Both the position numbers and the translations under genes were made by a program. A DNA stretch of 64,000 nt from an uncultured bacterium (GTDB taxonomy: Bacteria > Cyanobacteriota > Vampirovibrionia > Gastranaerophilales > Gastranaerophilaceae), in assembly GCA_949296425.1 (NCBI GenBank), contig CASFPN010000023.1:1-64000 (forward strand), in the 5' to 3' direction. Numbering within the stretch: position 1 is the first letter of the stretch; every line of letters begins with the position of its first letter. Under the pieces are notes generated by a model, which saw nothing but the letters and a program-made list of their open reading frames with translations, had not been told where the DNA came from and searched no databases. This document shows positions 8,460 through 16,566 of this stretch, piece after piece.

Positions 8460-8945
8460 ATGATTTTAGCAAATTTATATAACAAAGTTTTAGGTTTTTT
8501 CCGCCAGACAGAAAAAGAAGCAGAAGAATCTTCAAAAGATACGGCCTGCAACAGACTGCGTGTTGTTCTTATGCAGGACAGAACAAATCTTACGCCTGAG
8601 CTTATGGAACGTATGCGCAAAGAACTTGTTGAACTTCTTTCAAAATACGTTGAAATGGATAAAGAAGCTCTTGAGCTTAATCTTGAACAAGACGGAGATC
8701 AGGTTGCTTTAATGCTTTCAATTCCTGTTATCAGAGCAAAAGATGAAGAAGAAATAAAAGCAGCACTTGAGGCTGAGGACAAAGAAGAAAAAACGTCTGA
8801 AGAAGAAAGTGATGAAAAATCTGAAAATGAAACTGAAGAAGAAAACCTTGATGATGACGAAGATTTAGACGAAGATACAGAAGCTGAAGAAAATCTTGAA
8901 GATGAACCTGAAAACTCTGATAAGGAGAAAGAAACAGGGAAGTAA
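8460..8945 (+). CDS. minE: Cell division topological specificity factor MinE with acidic tail
   Basis: 161 residues. The first ~95 match MinE: an amphipathic N-terminus, the anti-MinCD segment with R-L-R-V-V-L-M-Q-D-R (~31-40), then L-T-P-E-L-M-E-R-M-R-K-E-L-V-E-L-L-S-K-Y-V and a dimerisation strand ending near V-I-R-A-K. MinE stimulates MinD ATPase. The last ~65 residues are almost entirely Glu, Asp, Lys, Ser and Asn and have no counterpart in the ~90-residue family. The start is one base after the minD stop, so it is coupled. The tail is read through without a stop and codes in the same frame. Confidence 0.88.
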   Translation: MILANLYNKVLGFFRQTEKEAEESSKDTACNRLRVVLMQDRTNLTPELMERMRKELVELLSKYVEMDKEALELNLEQDGDQVALMLSIPVIRAKDEEEIKAALEAEDKEEKTSEEESDEKSENETEEENLDDDEDLDEDTEAEENLEDEPENSDKEKETGK

Positions 8946-9049
8946 AAACGCCTTCCCCTTAATAGGGTGTTTTCAATCAGATTTTTAATCAAAATTTCCA
9001 GATGTGAGATGCTGAAAATAAATTCAGCATGACTCTATATTTATTATTT

Positions 9050-9075
9050 GTCATCCCGAACTCGTTTCGGGATCT
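9050..9075. repeat. Dispersed palindrome (REP-like)
   Basis: CCCGAA-CTCG-TTTCGGG stem inside a GTCATCC...GGATCT frame. The same ~25-base element recurs about ten times in the window. Confidence 0.7.
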
Positions 9076-9100
9076 TTTATTGTATTGCGCTATTTTTTTT

Positions 9101-9112
9101 GGGGGGGGGGGG
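9101..9112. repeat. G12 homopolymer tract after T8, non-coding
   Basis: Twelve G follow eight T. Unlike the other tracts in the window it is not placed after an ATG leading into a prepilin. Flanking ATTGCGCTAT (left) and ATATCGCAAT (right) are near-perfect inverted repeats. Confidence 0.85.
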
Positions 9113-9334
9113 ACTTATATCGCAATTTACATTAAAAATAACTAAAATGTCACCCCTAAAATAAATTCAGGGCAGGCTCTGAACTCGTTTGACAGCTTTT
9201 GCCGAAATCTTTGATTTCGTACAAAATGTCCCAATGCGGGTAGGGTATTGTCCTTGGTAAGATTCCGAAACAAGTTCGGAATGACATTATGACTGCTTTT
9301 CAGAATATTTCGGGTGAACTGCAATATAAATTCC
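9113..9334. mobile_element. Possible MITE-like element
   Basis: The left end ACTTATATCGCAATTTACA and the right end (complement GGAATTTATATTGCAGTTCAC) form imperfect terminal inverted repeats. The ends resemble those at 55878-56021. It contains the palindromes at 9261-9285 and no gene. No target duplication is evident. Confidence 0.3.
9261..9285. repeat. Dispersed palindrome (REP-like)
   Basis: ATTCCGAAACAAGTTCGGAATGAC is the reverse orientation of the element at 9050. Its translation gives V-I-P-N-L-F-R-N-L, the sign of such repeats in spurious reading frames. Confidence 0.65.
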
Positions 9335-9346
9335 TATTTTTCCCTA

Positions 9347-9374
9347 TTGCAAAATTAAAAAAAAAGTTTATAAT
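9347..9374 (+). promoter_or_regulatory. Promoter of the prepilin gene with C9 tract
   Basis: TTGCAA (9347-9352), 16 bases, TATAAT (9369-9374). An AGGAGG (9385-9390) and an ATG (9398) follow at correct distances, so expression is expected to start ahead of the C tract. Confidence 0.5.
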
Positions 9375-9424
9375 AATAAGAAAAAGGAGGATGAAAAATG
9401 TTAATATCACAAGCTTTCAGATTG

Positions 9425-9433
9425 CCCCCCCCC
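9425..9433 (+). repeat. C9 tract in prepilin leader (putative phase-variation switch)
   Basis: Nine C lie 27 bases after the ATG at 9398. With nine C this ATG reads into a stop at 9461. With 8 or 11 C it joins the FTLAEV frame. Confidence 0.7.
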
Positions 9434-9446
9434 GCAAGCGTGCCGC

Positions 9447-10181
9447 TTGACCCGTCATATTAGATGGTTTAAAAATTTTTACAACTATTCATTTGGTTTT
9501 ACACTTGCTGAAGTTTTAATTACTCTGGGAATTATCGGGGTAGTTGCAGCACTGACTTTGCCGACAGTAATCAATAATGCACAAAACAGACAGCTTGAAA
9601 CAGGATTAAAAAAGGGATATTCAACATTAGCACAAGCCTTAAAAATGTATGAACAAGAAAATGGAGAACCAATAAAAGGCTATGAAGAAGGTATACATTT
9701 AAAAAAATTTTTAATGACTTACGTAAATGTTGTTAAAGATTGTGGAAAAGGTACAGGAGATAAGTCCTGTATACCTAATAAAGCTTATGTAAATAATCCA
9801 GACAATTATAAAGCAGTTTACCAAAACTATAACGGTACGAATGAAATCCCTTATTCATTAATTGATGACGGGCAATTTGTAATTAATGACGGTATGCTGG
9901 TCTTAATAGAAAATGATGGCGCCACTGACAATAAACCATGCCTTTATATTTCTATAGATGTAAACGGTTACAATAAACGTCCAAATCGTTTGGGCCAAGA
10001 TTTATTTATGTTTCAGATAAATAATGAAGGGCAATTAGTTCCAATGGGTGCAAAAGATACTGACTTTTACAGTGAAAACGATGAATATTGCTCCAATGTA
10101 TCAAAATCAGAGGCTAACGGCTTAGGCTGTACAGCAAAAGCCCTTTCAGACAAAGATTTTTTCAAAAATCTTCCGCGCTAA
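9447..10181 (+). CDS. Prepilin-like protein, leader out of frame (phase-off state)
   Basis: 244 residues if started at TTG 9447. F-T-L-A-E-V-L-I-T-L-G-I-I-G-V-V-A-A-L-T begins at residue 18 after ...S-F-G, a proper type IV prepilin/T2SS cleavage site (Gly at -1, Glu at +5). The mature part has paired Cys, a D-V-N-G-Y-N-K-R-P-N-R-L-G-x-D core and a C-terminal G-C-T-x-K-A-L segment. No Shine-Dalgarno precedes the TTG. The expected start is ATG 9398 behind AGGAGG, which is out of frame because of the C9 tract. The protein is probably made only when tract length changes, or weakly from the TTG. Close relatives are at 32676 and 33624. Confidence 0.85.
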   Translation: MTRHIRWFKNFYNYSFGFTLAEVLITLGIIGVVAALTLPTVINNAQNRQLETGLKKGYSTLAQALKMYEQENGEPIKGYEEGIHLKKFLMTYVNVVKDCGKGTGDKSCIPNKAYVNNPDNYKAVYQNYNGTNEIPYSLIDDGQFVINDGMLVLIENDGATDNKPCLYISIDVNGYNKRPNRLGQDLFMFQINNEGQLVPMGAKDTDFYSENDEYCSNVSKSEANGLGCTAKALSDKDFFKNLPR

Positions 10182-10222
10182 ATTAAAGGTTTACAAATCT
10201 ATACATTTTTCAAATATCACTG

Positions 10223-10251
10223 TTGACAGCCCGTTTTGTTTGTTTTAACAT
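10223..10251 (+). promoter_or_regulatory. Promoter of the ribosomal protein block
   Basis: Consensus TTGACA (10223-10228), 17 bases, TAACAT (10246-10251), about 100 bases before rpsJ. The remaining leader carries no recognisable riboswitch. Confidence 0.6.
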
Positions 10252-10350
10252 TGGTATGCTTGGAATAATGTATTTACACAATATCCGAAATATTTGTTGA
10301 ATAGCAGGTTCCAGGCAGTGTAATACAAAAAAATAAAAAAAGGAATACAA

Positions 10351-10668
10351 ATGGCAACTACACAAAGACAAAGAATCAGAGTTTGTTTGAAAGCTTATGA
10401 TCACAAATTAATCGACGTATCTTCAGACAAAATCGTAGAAACAGCAAAAAGAACAGATGCTAAAGTAGCAGGCCCTATTCCTTTACCTACAAAAAGACGT
10501 ATATACTGCGTTTTGCGTTCACCCCACGTTGATAAAAAATCCCGTGAACATTTTGAAATGAGAACTCATAAACGTATTATTGATATATACGAACCTACTC
10601 AACAAACAGTTGAAGAATTAGGAAGATTAGACCTTCCTGCAGGTGTAGATATTGAAGTTAAACTTTAA
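10351..10668 (+). CDS. rpsJ: 30S ribosomal protein S10
   Basis: 105 residues with the S10 signature [10 protein letters not shown] at the N-terminus and the middle [24 protein letters not shown]. It binds 16S rRNA in the 30S head and, with NusB, takes part in antitermination. The gene opens the block here; fus and tuf are not upstream. AGGAATACAA precedes the ATG. A 316-base spacer separates it from rplC, very long for this junction. Confidence 0.97.
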   Translation: MATTQRQRIRVCLKAYDHKLIDVSSDKIVETAKRTDAKVAGPIPLPTKRRIYCVLRSPHVDKKSREHFEMRTHKRIIDIYEPTQQTVEELGRLDLPAGVDIEVKL

Positions 10669-10984
10669 TACTTTACTCTTTTGAAAATTAAATAAGCATT
10701 ATGCATGTAATGTGAACTACAACCGAACAGGGACAACAAAGGGGCAACCTTTGGGATAAACCTGAATCGGAACAGCAAAAAAGCTGTAGAGGTGAAAGTC
10801 CTCAAAAATTAGGTAAAGAAGTAGCGCTCGCAAGAGAAGACGAATTTTGGCAAGTGTGCCGTGTGGTGGAAGCCACCCAACACGCCCTAGCGAGAAACTT
10901 GATGCAACGGAATAAATTTGTAAAATTTATGTAGTGGAATGAAAAGTTTCGAGTTGCCAATAATTCGAGAAAGAAAGGACAAAT
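10669..10984 (+). other. 316-base spacer between rpsJ and rplC with structured, partly repeated sequence
   Basis: No gene. It is G-richer than the flanking genes and carries hairpins: GAGG-TGAAAGT-CCTC near 10781-10801 and GTGTGGTGG...CCACCCAACAC near 10861-10882. TTTCGAGTTGCCAATAATTC (10947-10966) recurs exactly at 12960-12979 before rplB. The GAGGTGAAAGTCCTC hairpin recalls bacterial group II introns, but no intron reverse transcriptase, domain V or boundaries are seen. It could be a leader RNA, a decayed element or a repeat family. Confidence 0.4.
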
Positions 10985-11620
10985 ATGACACTAGGTGTAA
11001 TAGGAAAGAAACTTGGAATGACTCAAATCTTTGATGATCAAGGTTTGGCAATTCCCGTAACTGTAATTAAAGTTGACCCGATTGTGGTAACTCAGGTAAA
11101 AACAATTGAAACTGACGGTTACAATGCAATTCAGGTAGGTACGATTGCAGCTAAAGAAAAACACTTAACTAAAGCTGAAATCGGCCACTTTAAGAAAAAT
11201 AATCTTGAAAACTTCAGACACCTTCAGGAATTCAGAGTTGACAATCCTCAAGATTATAAAGTAGGTGACAAAATTGAATTATCAGTTCTTGATAATGTCG
11301 AAAAAGTAGACGTTACAGGAAAATCAATAGGTAAAGGTTTCCAGGGTACCGTAAAAAGATGGAACTTCTCAAGAGGACCGATGGGACACGGTTCTAAAAA
11401 CCACAGAGAACCAGGTTCAATCGGGGCAGGTACAACTCCTTCTCGTGTTATTAAAGGCAAAAGAATGGCCGGTAACATGGGCAATGAAAGAGTTACAATA
11501 ACTAAATTGAAATTAGTTAAAGTTGATTCAGCAAACAGCTTAGTATTAATCAAAGGTTCAGTACCGGGCTGTGAAGGTAGATTAGTTACAATAGTTCCGA
11601 CAAGAACTAAGTGGAATTAG
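10985..11620 (+). CDS. rplC: 50S ribosomal protein L3
   Basis: 211 residues. G-V-I-G-K-K-L-G-M-T-Q-I-F at the start and the W-x-x-S-R-G-P-M-G-H-G-S-K-N-H-R-E-P-G-S-I-G loop (~119-140) that reaches the peptidyl transferase centre are diagnostic. An early 23S rRNA assembly protein. GAAAGGAC precedes the ATG. A 224-base spacer with GTGCCGTGTGAG-type repeat sequence follows before rplD. Confidence 0.97.
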   Translation: MTLGVIGKKLGMTQIFDDQGLAIPVTVIKVDPIVVTQVKTIETDGYNAIQVGTIAAKEKHLTKAEIGHFKKNNLENFRHLQEFRVDNPQDYKVGDKIELSVLDNVEKVDVTGKSIGKGFQGTVKRWNFSRGPMGHGSKNHREPGSIGAGTTPSRVIKGKRMAGNMGNERVTITKLKLVKVDSANSLVLIKGSVPGCEGRLVTIVPTRTKWN

Positions 11621-11844
11621 CGGATTTTGTGTAGGGTGCCGTGTGAGTGCGAAGCACGAACCCAACCCGAAGTAGCGAGGGCAAAAGCGAATGTCAGTAA
11701 AACGAAATGAGCGGCTTGTCCGAGTGAAACAATAATCCAAGATAAAATAACAGAACAAGTTTTAAAAATCCCGGGTTGCCATATAAAACGGAAAAATCCG
11801 AAAGAGGTAACAGGCTGTAGATTAGATATAAAGGAAAAACAAAA

Positions 11845-12471
11845 ATGTCAAAAGAAATATTAAGCACAACAGGTGAAAAATTAGGCGAAATCACATTGAA
11901 TGAAAACGTATTTGGTGTAGAACCTAATATCCATGTAATGCACCTCGCATTAAGAAGACAATTAAACAATGCACGCCAAGGTTCTGCCTGCGCTAAAACA
12001 AGAGCAGAAGTATCAGGCGGCGGCAAAAAACCCTGGAAACAAAAAGGTACAGGCAGAGCGAGAGCAGGTTCTCTTCGTTCACCATTGTTTGCAGGCGGCG
12101 GCGTAATCTTCGGACCAAAACCGAGAAGCTATGCATTTAATATGCCTCAAAAAGCAAGACAATTAGCTATCAAATCAGCATTGTCTGCAAGAAGCGAACA
12201 AATGGTTGTCGTAAAAGACTTCTCAACAATCACTGAACCTAAAACAAAATTAATGGTAAGTGCATTAAAATCATTAAAAGTTACAGGTAAAATTCTAATC
12301 GTTGCAGATGTTAAAGCTGAAGAAAACAAAAATTTAGAACTCTCAGCAAGAAACATCCCGAGCGTAAAAATCATTTTACCTTCAAATCTAAATGTAAAAG
12401 ATTTACTGGAAGCTGATTCTGTTGTAATTACCGAATCCGCTGTTAAAGATATAACAGAAAAGTTAAGCTAA
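11845..12471 (+). CDS. rplD: 50S ribosomal protein L4
   Basis: 208 residues. The exit-tunnel loop is clear: G-G-G-K-K-P-W-K-Q-K-G-T-G-R-A-R-A-G-S (~53-71) and P-L-F-A-G-G-G-V-I-F-G-P-K-P-R (~75-89). L4 of gamma-proteobacteria represses its own operon, but no E. coli-like S10 leader is visible here. AAAGGAAAAAC precedes the ATG. A dispersed palindrome sits in the 83-base spacer before rplW. Confidence 0.96.
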   Translation: MSKEILSTTGEKLGEITLNENVFGVEPNIHVMHLALRRQLNNARQGSACAKTRAEVSGGGKKPWKQKGTGRARAGSLRSPLFAGGGVIFGPKPRSYAFNMPQKARQLAIKSALSARSEQMVVVKDFSTITEPKTKLMVSALKSLKVTGKILIVADVKAEENKNLELSARNIPSVKIILPSNLNVKDLLEADSVVITESAVKDITEKLS

Positions 12472-12504
12472 TGCAGCCGAAGAAATGAGGCGTACAGAAG
12501 CTTA

Positions 12505-12526
12505 ATCCCGAACTTGTTTCGGGACC
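12505..12526. repeat. Dispersed palindrome between rplD and rplW
   Basis: ATCCCGAACTTGTTTCGGGA stem, same family as 9050. It has no T-run, so it need not stop transcription. Confidence 0.65.
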
Positions 12527-12554
12527 TCATTTAAAAATTATAAAGGAAAAAATA

Positions 12555-12863
12555 ATGAGTAAAGCAAGAACAAACACAGAAAAATTATATGATGTAATCA
12601 AAAAACCTATCATCACAGAAAAGTCAGTAGGTGCTACATCTATGGGACAATACACATTTGAAGTGGTAAAAGACGCTACAAAAGTTGAAATTGCTCAGGC
12701 AGTAGAATTGGCTTTCCCTGGAAGAAAGGTTAAAAAAGTAAGAACAGTTTATATGCCATCTCATGAAAAAAGAATGGGATATAAATTCGGAAGAACAGAT
12801 TCTTCAAAAAAAGCAATCGTAACAATAGAAGGCGATCCGATTGAAGAATTAATCGGTGCATAG
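12555..12863 (+). CDS. rplW: 50S ribosomal protein L23
   Basis: 102 residues with the family N-terminus I-K-K-P-I-I-T-E-K-S and the F-P-G-R-K-V-K-K-V-R-T block in the middle. L23 lies at the exit tunnel and is the docking site for trigger factor and SRP. AAAGGAAAAAATA precedes the ATG. The 190-base spacer before rplB holds a hairpin-rich repeat. Confidence 0.95.
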   Translation: MSKARTNTEKLYDVIKKPIITEKSVGATSMGQYTFEVVKDATKVEIAQAVELAFPGRKVKKVRTVYMPSHEKRMGYKFGRTDSSKKAIVTIEGDPIEELIGA

Positions 12864-12959
12864 CTGATTTTGACCAGTGCACCGTGTTAGCCCTGGTGAG
12901 CACAGTTTGAATGCAAGCTAGGAAAACCCGGCACATTTCAACTAGAAATTTTATAAAAA

Positions 12960-12979
12960 TTTCGAGTTGCCAATAATTC
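12960..12979 (+). repeat. Second copy of a 20-bp spacer repeat
   Basis: TTTCGAGTTGCCAATAATTC is identical to 10947-10966. Both lie 18-75 bases before the ribosome binding site of a large ribosomal protein gene (rplC and rplB), and both are preceded by a GTG-x-CCGTGT... hairpin region. Confidence 0.7.
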
Positions 12980-13053
12980 AAAATAATAAAAAAAGGGGCG
13001 GAAGGCATAAGTCCCAAGAAAAGTACAAAGCCAATTAAAGGAGAAAAATAAAA

Positions 13054-13881
13054 ATGGCAATCAGAAAAATAAACCCTACATCTCCAGGCCAAAGAGGGAT
13101 GACAAAAAGTGATTATCAAGAAATCACTTGCACAACTCCTGAAAAATCATTGTTAAAATCATTGAAAAAAACAGCAGGAAGAAATAATACCGGAAGAATT
13201 ACATGCCGTCATAAAGGTGGCGGTGTAAAGAGATCTTACCGTATAATAGATTTCAAGCGCGAAAAATTCGGCGTACCGGCAACTGTAAAAACTATTGAAT
13301 ACGACCCGAACAGAAACGTTAGAATTTCTTTAGTATATTACGCAGACGGTGAAAAAAGATATATCTTAACACCGGAAGGACTTAATGTAGGTGACGTAAT
13401 TGTTTCAGGGCCGGAAGCTCCTGTTCAGACAGGTAACGCTTTACCGCTTGAATTAATTCCGTTAGGTACAATTGTTCACAATATTGAACTTACACCAGGT
13501 CGTGGCGGCGTTATGGTTAGATCTGCAGGAAATGCAGCTCAGGTAATGGCTAAAGAAGGCAATTACGTAACAATTAAATTACCGTCTTCCGAAATGAGAA
13601 TGGTAAGAAAAGAATGCATGGCTACAATCGGTACTTTAGGTAACTCTGAATTCAAAAACCTCTCTATCGGTAAAGCCGGAAGAAAGCGTTACTTAGGAAT
13701 TAGACCAACAGTACGTGGTGTTACAATGAACCCTTGCGATCACCCTCACGGCGGTGGTGAAGGTAAAACAGGTCCCGGCGGACACCCGAAAACACCTTGG
13801 GGTAAACCGGCTCTGGGATATAAGACAAGAAAACTCGGAAAAGCTTCTGATAAATTAATTGTCAGAAGACGTAAAAAGTAA
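13054..13881 (+). CDS. rplB: 50S ribosomal protein L2
   Basis: 275 residues. [16 protein letters not shown] (~49-64) and the C-terminal R-G-V[14 protein letters not shown] (~220-236), whose His is important for peptidyl transfer, are diagnostic. The usual N-D of V-A-M-N-P-V-D-H-P is N-P-C-D here, with Cys replacing Val. AAAGGAGAAAAATA precedes the ATG. Confidence 0.97.
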   Translation: MAIRKINPTSPGQRGMTKSDYQEITCTTPEKSLLKSLKKTAGRNNTGRITCRHKGGGVKRSYRIIDFKREKFGVPATVKTIEYDPNRNVRISLVYYADGEKRYILTPEGLNVGDVIVSGPEAPVQTGNALPLELIPLGTIVHNIELTPGRGGVMVRSAGNAAQVMAKEGNYVTIKLPSSEMRMVRKECMATIGTLGNSEFKNLSIGKAGRKRYLGIRPTVRGVTMNPCDHPHGGGEGKTGPGGHPKTPWGKPALGYKTRKLGKASDKLIVRRRKK

Positions 13882-13969
13882 TAATAGTGGTTGAAATATA
13901 AAAAAACATTCAACTATAAACTATTAAACTAAATGATAAACTACCAATAAAAATAAGAAAGGTAATAGA

Positions 13970-14251
13970 ATGGCACGTTCATTAAAAAAAGGTCCATACG
14001 TAGAAGAAGCTCTACAAAATAAAATTACAAAAATGAATGCAAACTCTGAAAAAAAAGTAATTAAAACTTGGTCCAGAGCATCTATGATTGTACCTGACAT
14101 GTTAGGACACACCATCGCTGTTCACAACGGGAAAACTCACGTTCCCGTGTATGTAACAGAACAGATGATCGGTCACAAATTAGGTGAGTTTGCTCCTACA
14201 AGACTTTTCAAAGGTCACGCAGGTTCAGACAAAACCGCTAAACGCAAATAA
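13970..14251 (+). CDS. rpsS: 30S ribosomal protein S19
   Basis: 93 residues. [11 protein letters not shown] at the start and the basic [23 protein letters not shown]-type region (written here in part) plus [10 protein letters not shown] near the C-terminus are diagnostic. It contacts S13 and 16S rRNA in the head. AAAGGTAATAGA precedes the ATG. Confidence 0.96.
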   Translation: MARSLKKGPYVEEALQNKITKMNANSEKKVIKTWSRASMIVPDMLGHTIAVHNGKTHVPVYVTEQMIGHKLGEFAPTRLFKGHAGSDKTAKRK

Positions 14252-14272
14252 GGCAGCCGTATAAATCGGATC

Positions 14273-14314
14273 TGTCATCCCGAATGCAGGATTGAACTTC
14301 AGGTTTCGGGATCT
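14273..14314. repeat. Dispersed palindrome between rpsS and rplV
   Basis: GTCATCCCGAA...TTTCGGGATCT with an extended inner segment containing TTGAACTTCAGG. It fills much of the 103-base spacer. Confidence 0.65.
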
Positions 14315-14354
14315 CATAAAAAGAGATAACCAAGAAAAAATAAGGAAAATAACA

Positions 14355-14699
14355 ATGGAAGCTAAAGCAAGACAAACAGATATTAAAATGACAGCAAGAA
14401 AACTTCGCAGAGTAATCAACGAAGTTAGAGGAAAATCTGTCGTTGAAGCTCAGGATATGTTGCGTTTTATGCCTTATTTTGCAGCAAGAGTGGTTGAAAA
14501 GAACTTGAAAGCCGCTGTTGCAAATGCACAGGAAAAATACGGCGTAGGTGCTGAATCACTAAGAGTTTCAGAAATCTTCGCAGATGAAAGCGTTACATAC
14601 AAAAGAGCCAGAACAAGAGCGCAAGGTCGTATGTACAAAAGACTTAAACGCACTTCTCATTTGACATTAAAAGTGAGCGATATCACTGTTAAAAAGTAG
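14355..14699 (+). CDS. rplV: 50S ribosomal protein L22
   Basis: 114 residues. The start is ATG 14355, 7 bases after AAGGAAAAT; an in-frame ATG at 14292 would translate the palindrome and is rejected. T-A-R-K-L-R-R-V-I-N-E-V-R-G-K-S at the N-terminus and R-A-R-T-R-A-Q-G-R-M-Y-K-R-L-K-R-T at the C-terminal hairpin lining the exit tunnel are diagnostic. Confidence 0.95.
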   Translation: MEAKARQTDIKMTARKLRRVINEVRGKSVVEAQDMLRFMPYFAARVVEKNLKAAVANAQEKYGVGAESLRVSEIFADESVTYKRARTRAQGRMYKRLKRTSHLTLKVSDITVKK

Positions 14700-14723
14700 T
14701 AGTAATAACAAAAGGTAAATAAA

Positions 14724-15455
14724 ATGGGACAAAAAACACATCCAAAAGGATTTAGAATCGGTATAATTCAACCCTGGGTAAGCACATGGTTTGCTAAGGT
14801 TAAAGATTATAGCGAATTCGTTGCAGAAGATGCAAAAATCAGAAAATTTATTAAGAAAAAACTTTATACAGCAGGTATTTCTAAGATATTAATATCAAGA
14901 AAAGCACAAAATATAACCGTAACGGTTGTAACTGCTAAACCCGGCATAGTTGTAGGCAGAGGCGGTCAGGGTATTGATGATTTGAAAAAGGATGTTTCAA
15001 AATACATCGGTAAACCTGTTGTTATCAACGTTGTAGAAGTTGCAAGAATTGATGCGGATGCACAGCTTGTAGCAGAAGCAATTGCCCAGCAATTAGAAAA
15101 ACGTGTAGCTTTCAGACGTGCAATGAAGCAGGCAATGCAACGCACAATGAGAGCAGGGGCTCAAGGGATTAAAGTTATGGTATCAGGCCGTTTGGGCGGT
15201 GCTGAAATCGCTCGTTCGGAATGGGCAAAAGAAGGAAGAATTCCTCTTCAGACACTCAGAGCTGACGTAGATTACGGCTTCACCGAAGCTGATACTATTA
15301 TGGGTAAAATCGGTGTTAAGGTTTGGATTTTCAAAGGTGATTTGATGCCAGGCGAAAAAGCAGATCAAAACATTAAAGCTAAAAATGGAAAAGAAGGTTC
15401 AGACAAAGGGATGAGACGTCCAAGACGCAGAATTTCCACTGAAGCTGCCGAATAA
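14724..15455 (+). CDS. rpsC: 30S ribosomal protein S3
   Basis: 243 residues. [14 protein letters not shown] at the start, the KH domain with [12 protein letters not shown] (~73-84), and the C-terminal domain with [15 protein letters not shown] (~152-166). S3 lines the mRNA entry site and has helicase activity with S4. The 24-base spacer to rplV is one of the few normal ones in the block. Confidence 0.97.
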   Translation: MGQKTHPKGFRIGIIQPWVSTWFAKVKDYSEFVAEDAKIRKFIKKKLYTAGISKILISRKAQNITVTVVTAKPGIVVGRGGQGIDDLKKDVSKYIGKPVVINVVEVARIDADAQLVAEAIAQQLEKRVAFRRAMKQAMQRTMRAGAQGIKVMVSGRLGGAEIARSEWAKEGRIPLQTLRADVDYGFTEADTIMGKIGVKVWIFKGDLMPGEKADQNIKAKNGKEGSDKGMRRPRRRISTEAAE

Positions 15456-15491
15456 CAATTAAGTAAAGAAAAATAAATGGAGTAAAATAAA

Positions 15492-15911
15492 ATGTTACAG
15501 CCTAAAAAAACTAAATACCGCAAAATGATGAAAGGCAGAATGAAAGGCACTGAAACCAGAGGAACTAAATTAGAATTTGGCGGATATGCACTTCAAGCTG
15601 TTGAACCGGGCTGGATTACCAGCAGACAAATCGAGGCTGCACGTCGTGCGATGACTCGTGAAATCAAACGTGGCGGTAACGTTTGGATTAAAATATTCCC
15701 GGATAAACCAATTACTGCAAAACCTGCTGAAACCCGTATGGGTTCTGGTAAAGGTAACTTGGAATACTGGGTTGCAGTTGTTAAGCCAAACAGAATTTTG
15801 TTTGAACTTGATTACTTCGACAGAAGTGTTGCAGTTCATGCACTTGAATTGGCTGCTCAAAAACTGCCTATTAAAGTTAAAGTAGTAGAAAAAGCTAAGT
15901 TGGAAGCGTAA
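15492..15911 (+). CDS. rplP: 50S ribosomal protein L16
   Basis: 139 residues. [11 protein letters not shown]-x-K-G-R-M-K-G at the N-terminus, [11 protein letters not shown] (~57-67) and [15 protein letters not shown] (~82-96) are diagnostic. L16 organises the A-site region of 23S rRNA. A GGAG 8 bases upstream fits the start. Confidence 0.96.
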   Translation: MLQPKKTKYRKMMKGRMKGTETRGTKLEFGGYALQAVEPGWITSRQIEAARRAMTREIKRGGNVWIKIFPDKPITAKPAETRMGSGKGNLEYWVAVVKPNRILFELDYFDRSVAVHALELAAQKLPIKVKVVEKAKLEA

Positions 15912-15940
15912 TAACGCTTAAAACTATAAGGGAAATAACG

Positions 15941-16138
15941 ATGAAACTAAATGAAATGCGCGAAAAATCAGTTGAAGAACTGCAGAGTGCAATAGTTGAT
16001 TGGAAAAAGGATTTGTTTAACTACAAATTGCAGCTTTCCACTCATAAATTGGAAAATACAGCATTGATTTCCAAAACAAAAAGACTTATAGCACAAGCAA
16101 AAACTGTTATAAAAGAAAAAGAAAGCGCTGCCGTATAA
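15941..16138 (+). CDS. rpmC: 50S ribosomal protein L29
   Basis: 65 residues forming two helices: [14 protein letters not shown] at the start, and [15 protein letters not shown] in the middle. Sits next to L23 at the tunnel exit. AAGGGAAATAACG precedes the ATG. Confidence 0.92.
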   Translation: MKLNEMREKSVEELQSAIVDWKKDLFNYKLQLSTHKLENTALISKTKRLIAQAKTVIKEKESAAV

Positions 16139-16166
16139 CGGAAGCTTTCAAAGGAGAAAAGACAAA

Positions 16167-16412
16167 ATGCCTAAAAAAGAAAAACAAGGTGTTGTAATCA
16201 GTAACAAAATGGATAAAACAATAGTAGTTAAAGTTGCAGATTATGAACCACACCCTAAATACAAAAAGATTATAGAATCAAATAAACACTATAAAGCTCA
16301 TGATGAAGGCAATGTTTGCAATGAAGGCGATGTTGTAAGAATCGTTGAATCAAGACCTATTTCAGGAGGCAAACGCTGGACATTAGCTGAAGTAGTTGAA
16401 AAAGCACGTTAA
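16167..16412 (+). CDS. rpsQ: 30S ribosomal protein S17
   Basis: 81 residues with the OB-fold pattern [23 protein letters not shown]-x(7)-K-A-H-D-E, and [15 protein letters not shown]. An early assembly protein of the 30S body. AAAGGAGAAAAGAC precedes the ATG. A 154-base spacer with palindromes follows. Confidence 0.95.
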   Translation: MPKKEKQGVVISNKMDKTIVVKVADYEPHPKYKKIIESNKHYKAHDEGNVCNEGDVVRIVESRPISGGKRWTLAEVVEKAR

Positions 16413-16447
16413 TTCTTAATGAGCCTTAGCGAATTTAGAAGTAACGT

Positions 16448-16490
16448 GTCCTGAACTTGTTTCAGGATCTCCGAAACTTTGTTTCGGTCA
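16448..16490. repeat. Two adjacent dispersed palindromes between rpsQ and rplN
   Basis: TCCTGAACTTGTTTCAGGA is followed at once by CCGAAACTTTGTTTCGG. The first is the CTGAAC variant of the family; the second is shorter. Confidence 0.65.
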
Positions 16491-16566
16491 GCACCCGGAC
16501 ATCATTATATAAACTAATGCGCTGTCAACCAAGTAAAACATTCTTTAAAAATAAAGGAAAAGAACA

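Larger units (their letters stand above)
8946..9397. other. Repeat-rich spacer between minE and a prepilin gene
   Basis: No convincing gene. The stretch holds two GTCATCCCGAAC-type palindromes, a small hairpin GCTGAA...TTCAGC (9010-9029), a T8-G12 homopolymer pair (9093-9112), and a possible MITE-like element (9113-9334). A possible 60-residue reading frame on the minus strand is only the translation of these palindromes. The last ~50 bases hold the promoter of the following gene. Confidence 0.7.

Noticed and set aside
9142-9324. 60-residue reading frame on the minus strand
   Set aside because: It contains V-I-P-N-L-F-R-N-L and similar peptides that are translations of the dispersed palindromes; no ribosome site.
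10669-10984. Group II intron in the rpsJ-rplC spacer
   Set aside because: GAGGTGAAAGTCCTC recalls intron domain I, but no domain V, boundary GTGYG or reverse transcriptase was found and the stretch is too short.
14292-14354. Longer start for rplV at ATG 14292
   Set aside because: It would translate the dispersed palindrome and lacks a ribosome site; L22 starts normally at 14355.
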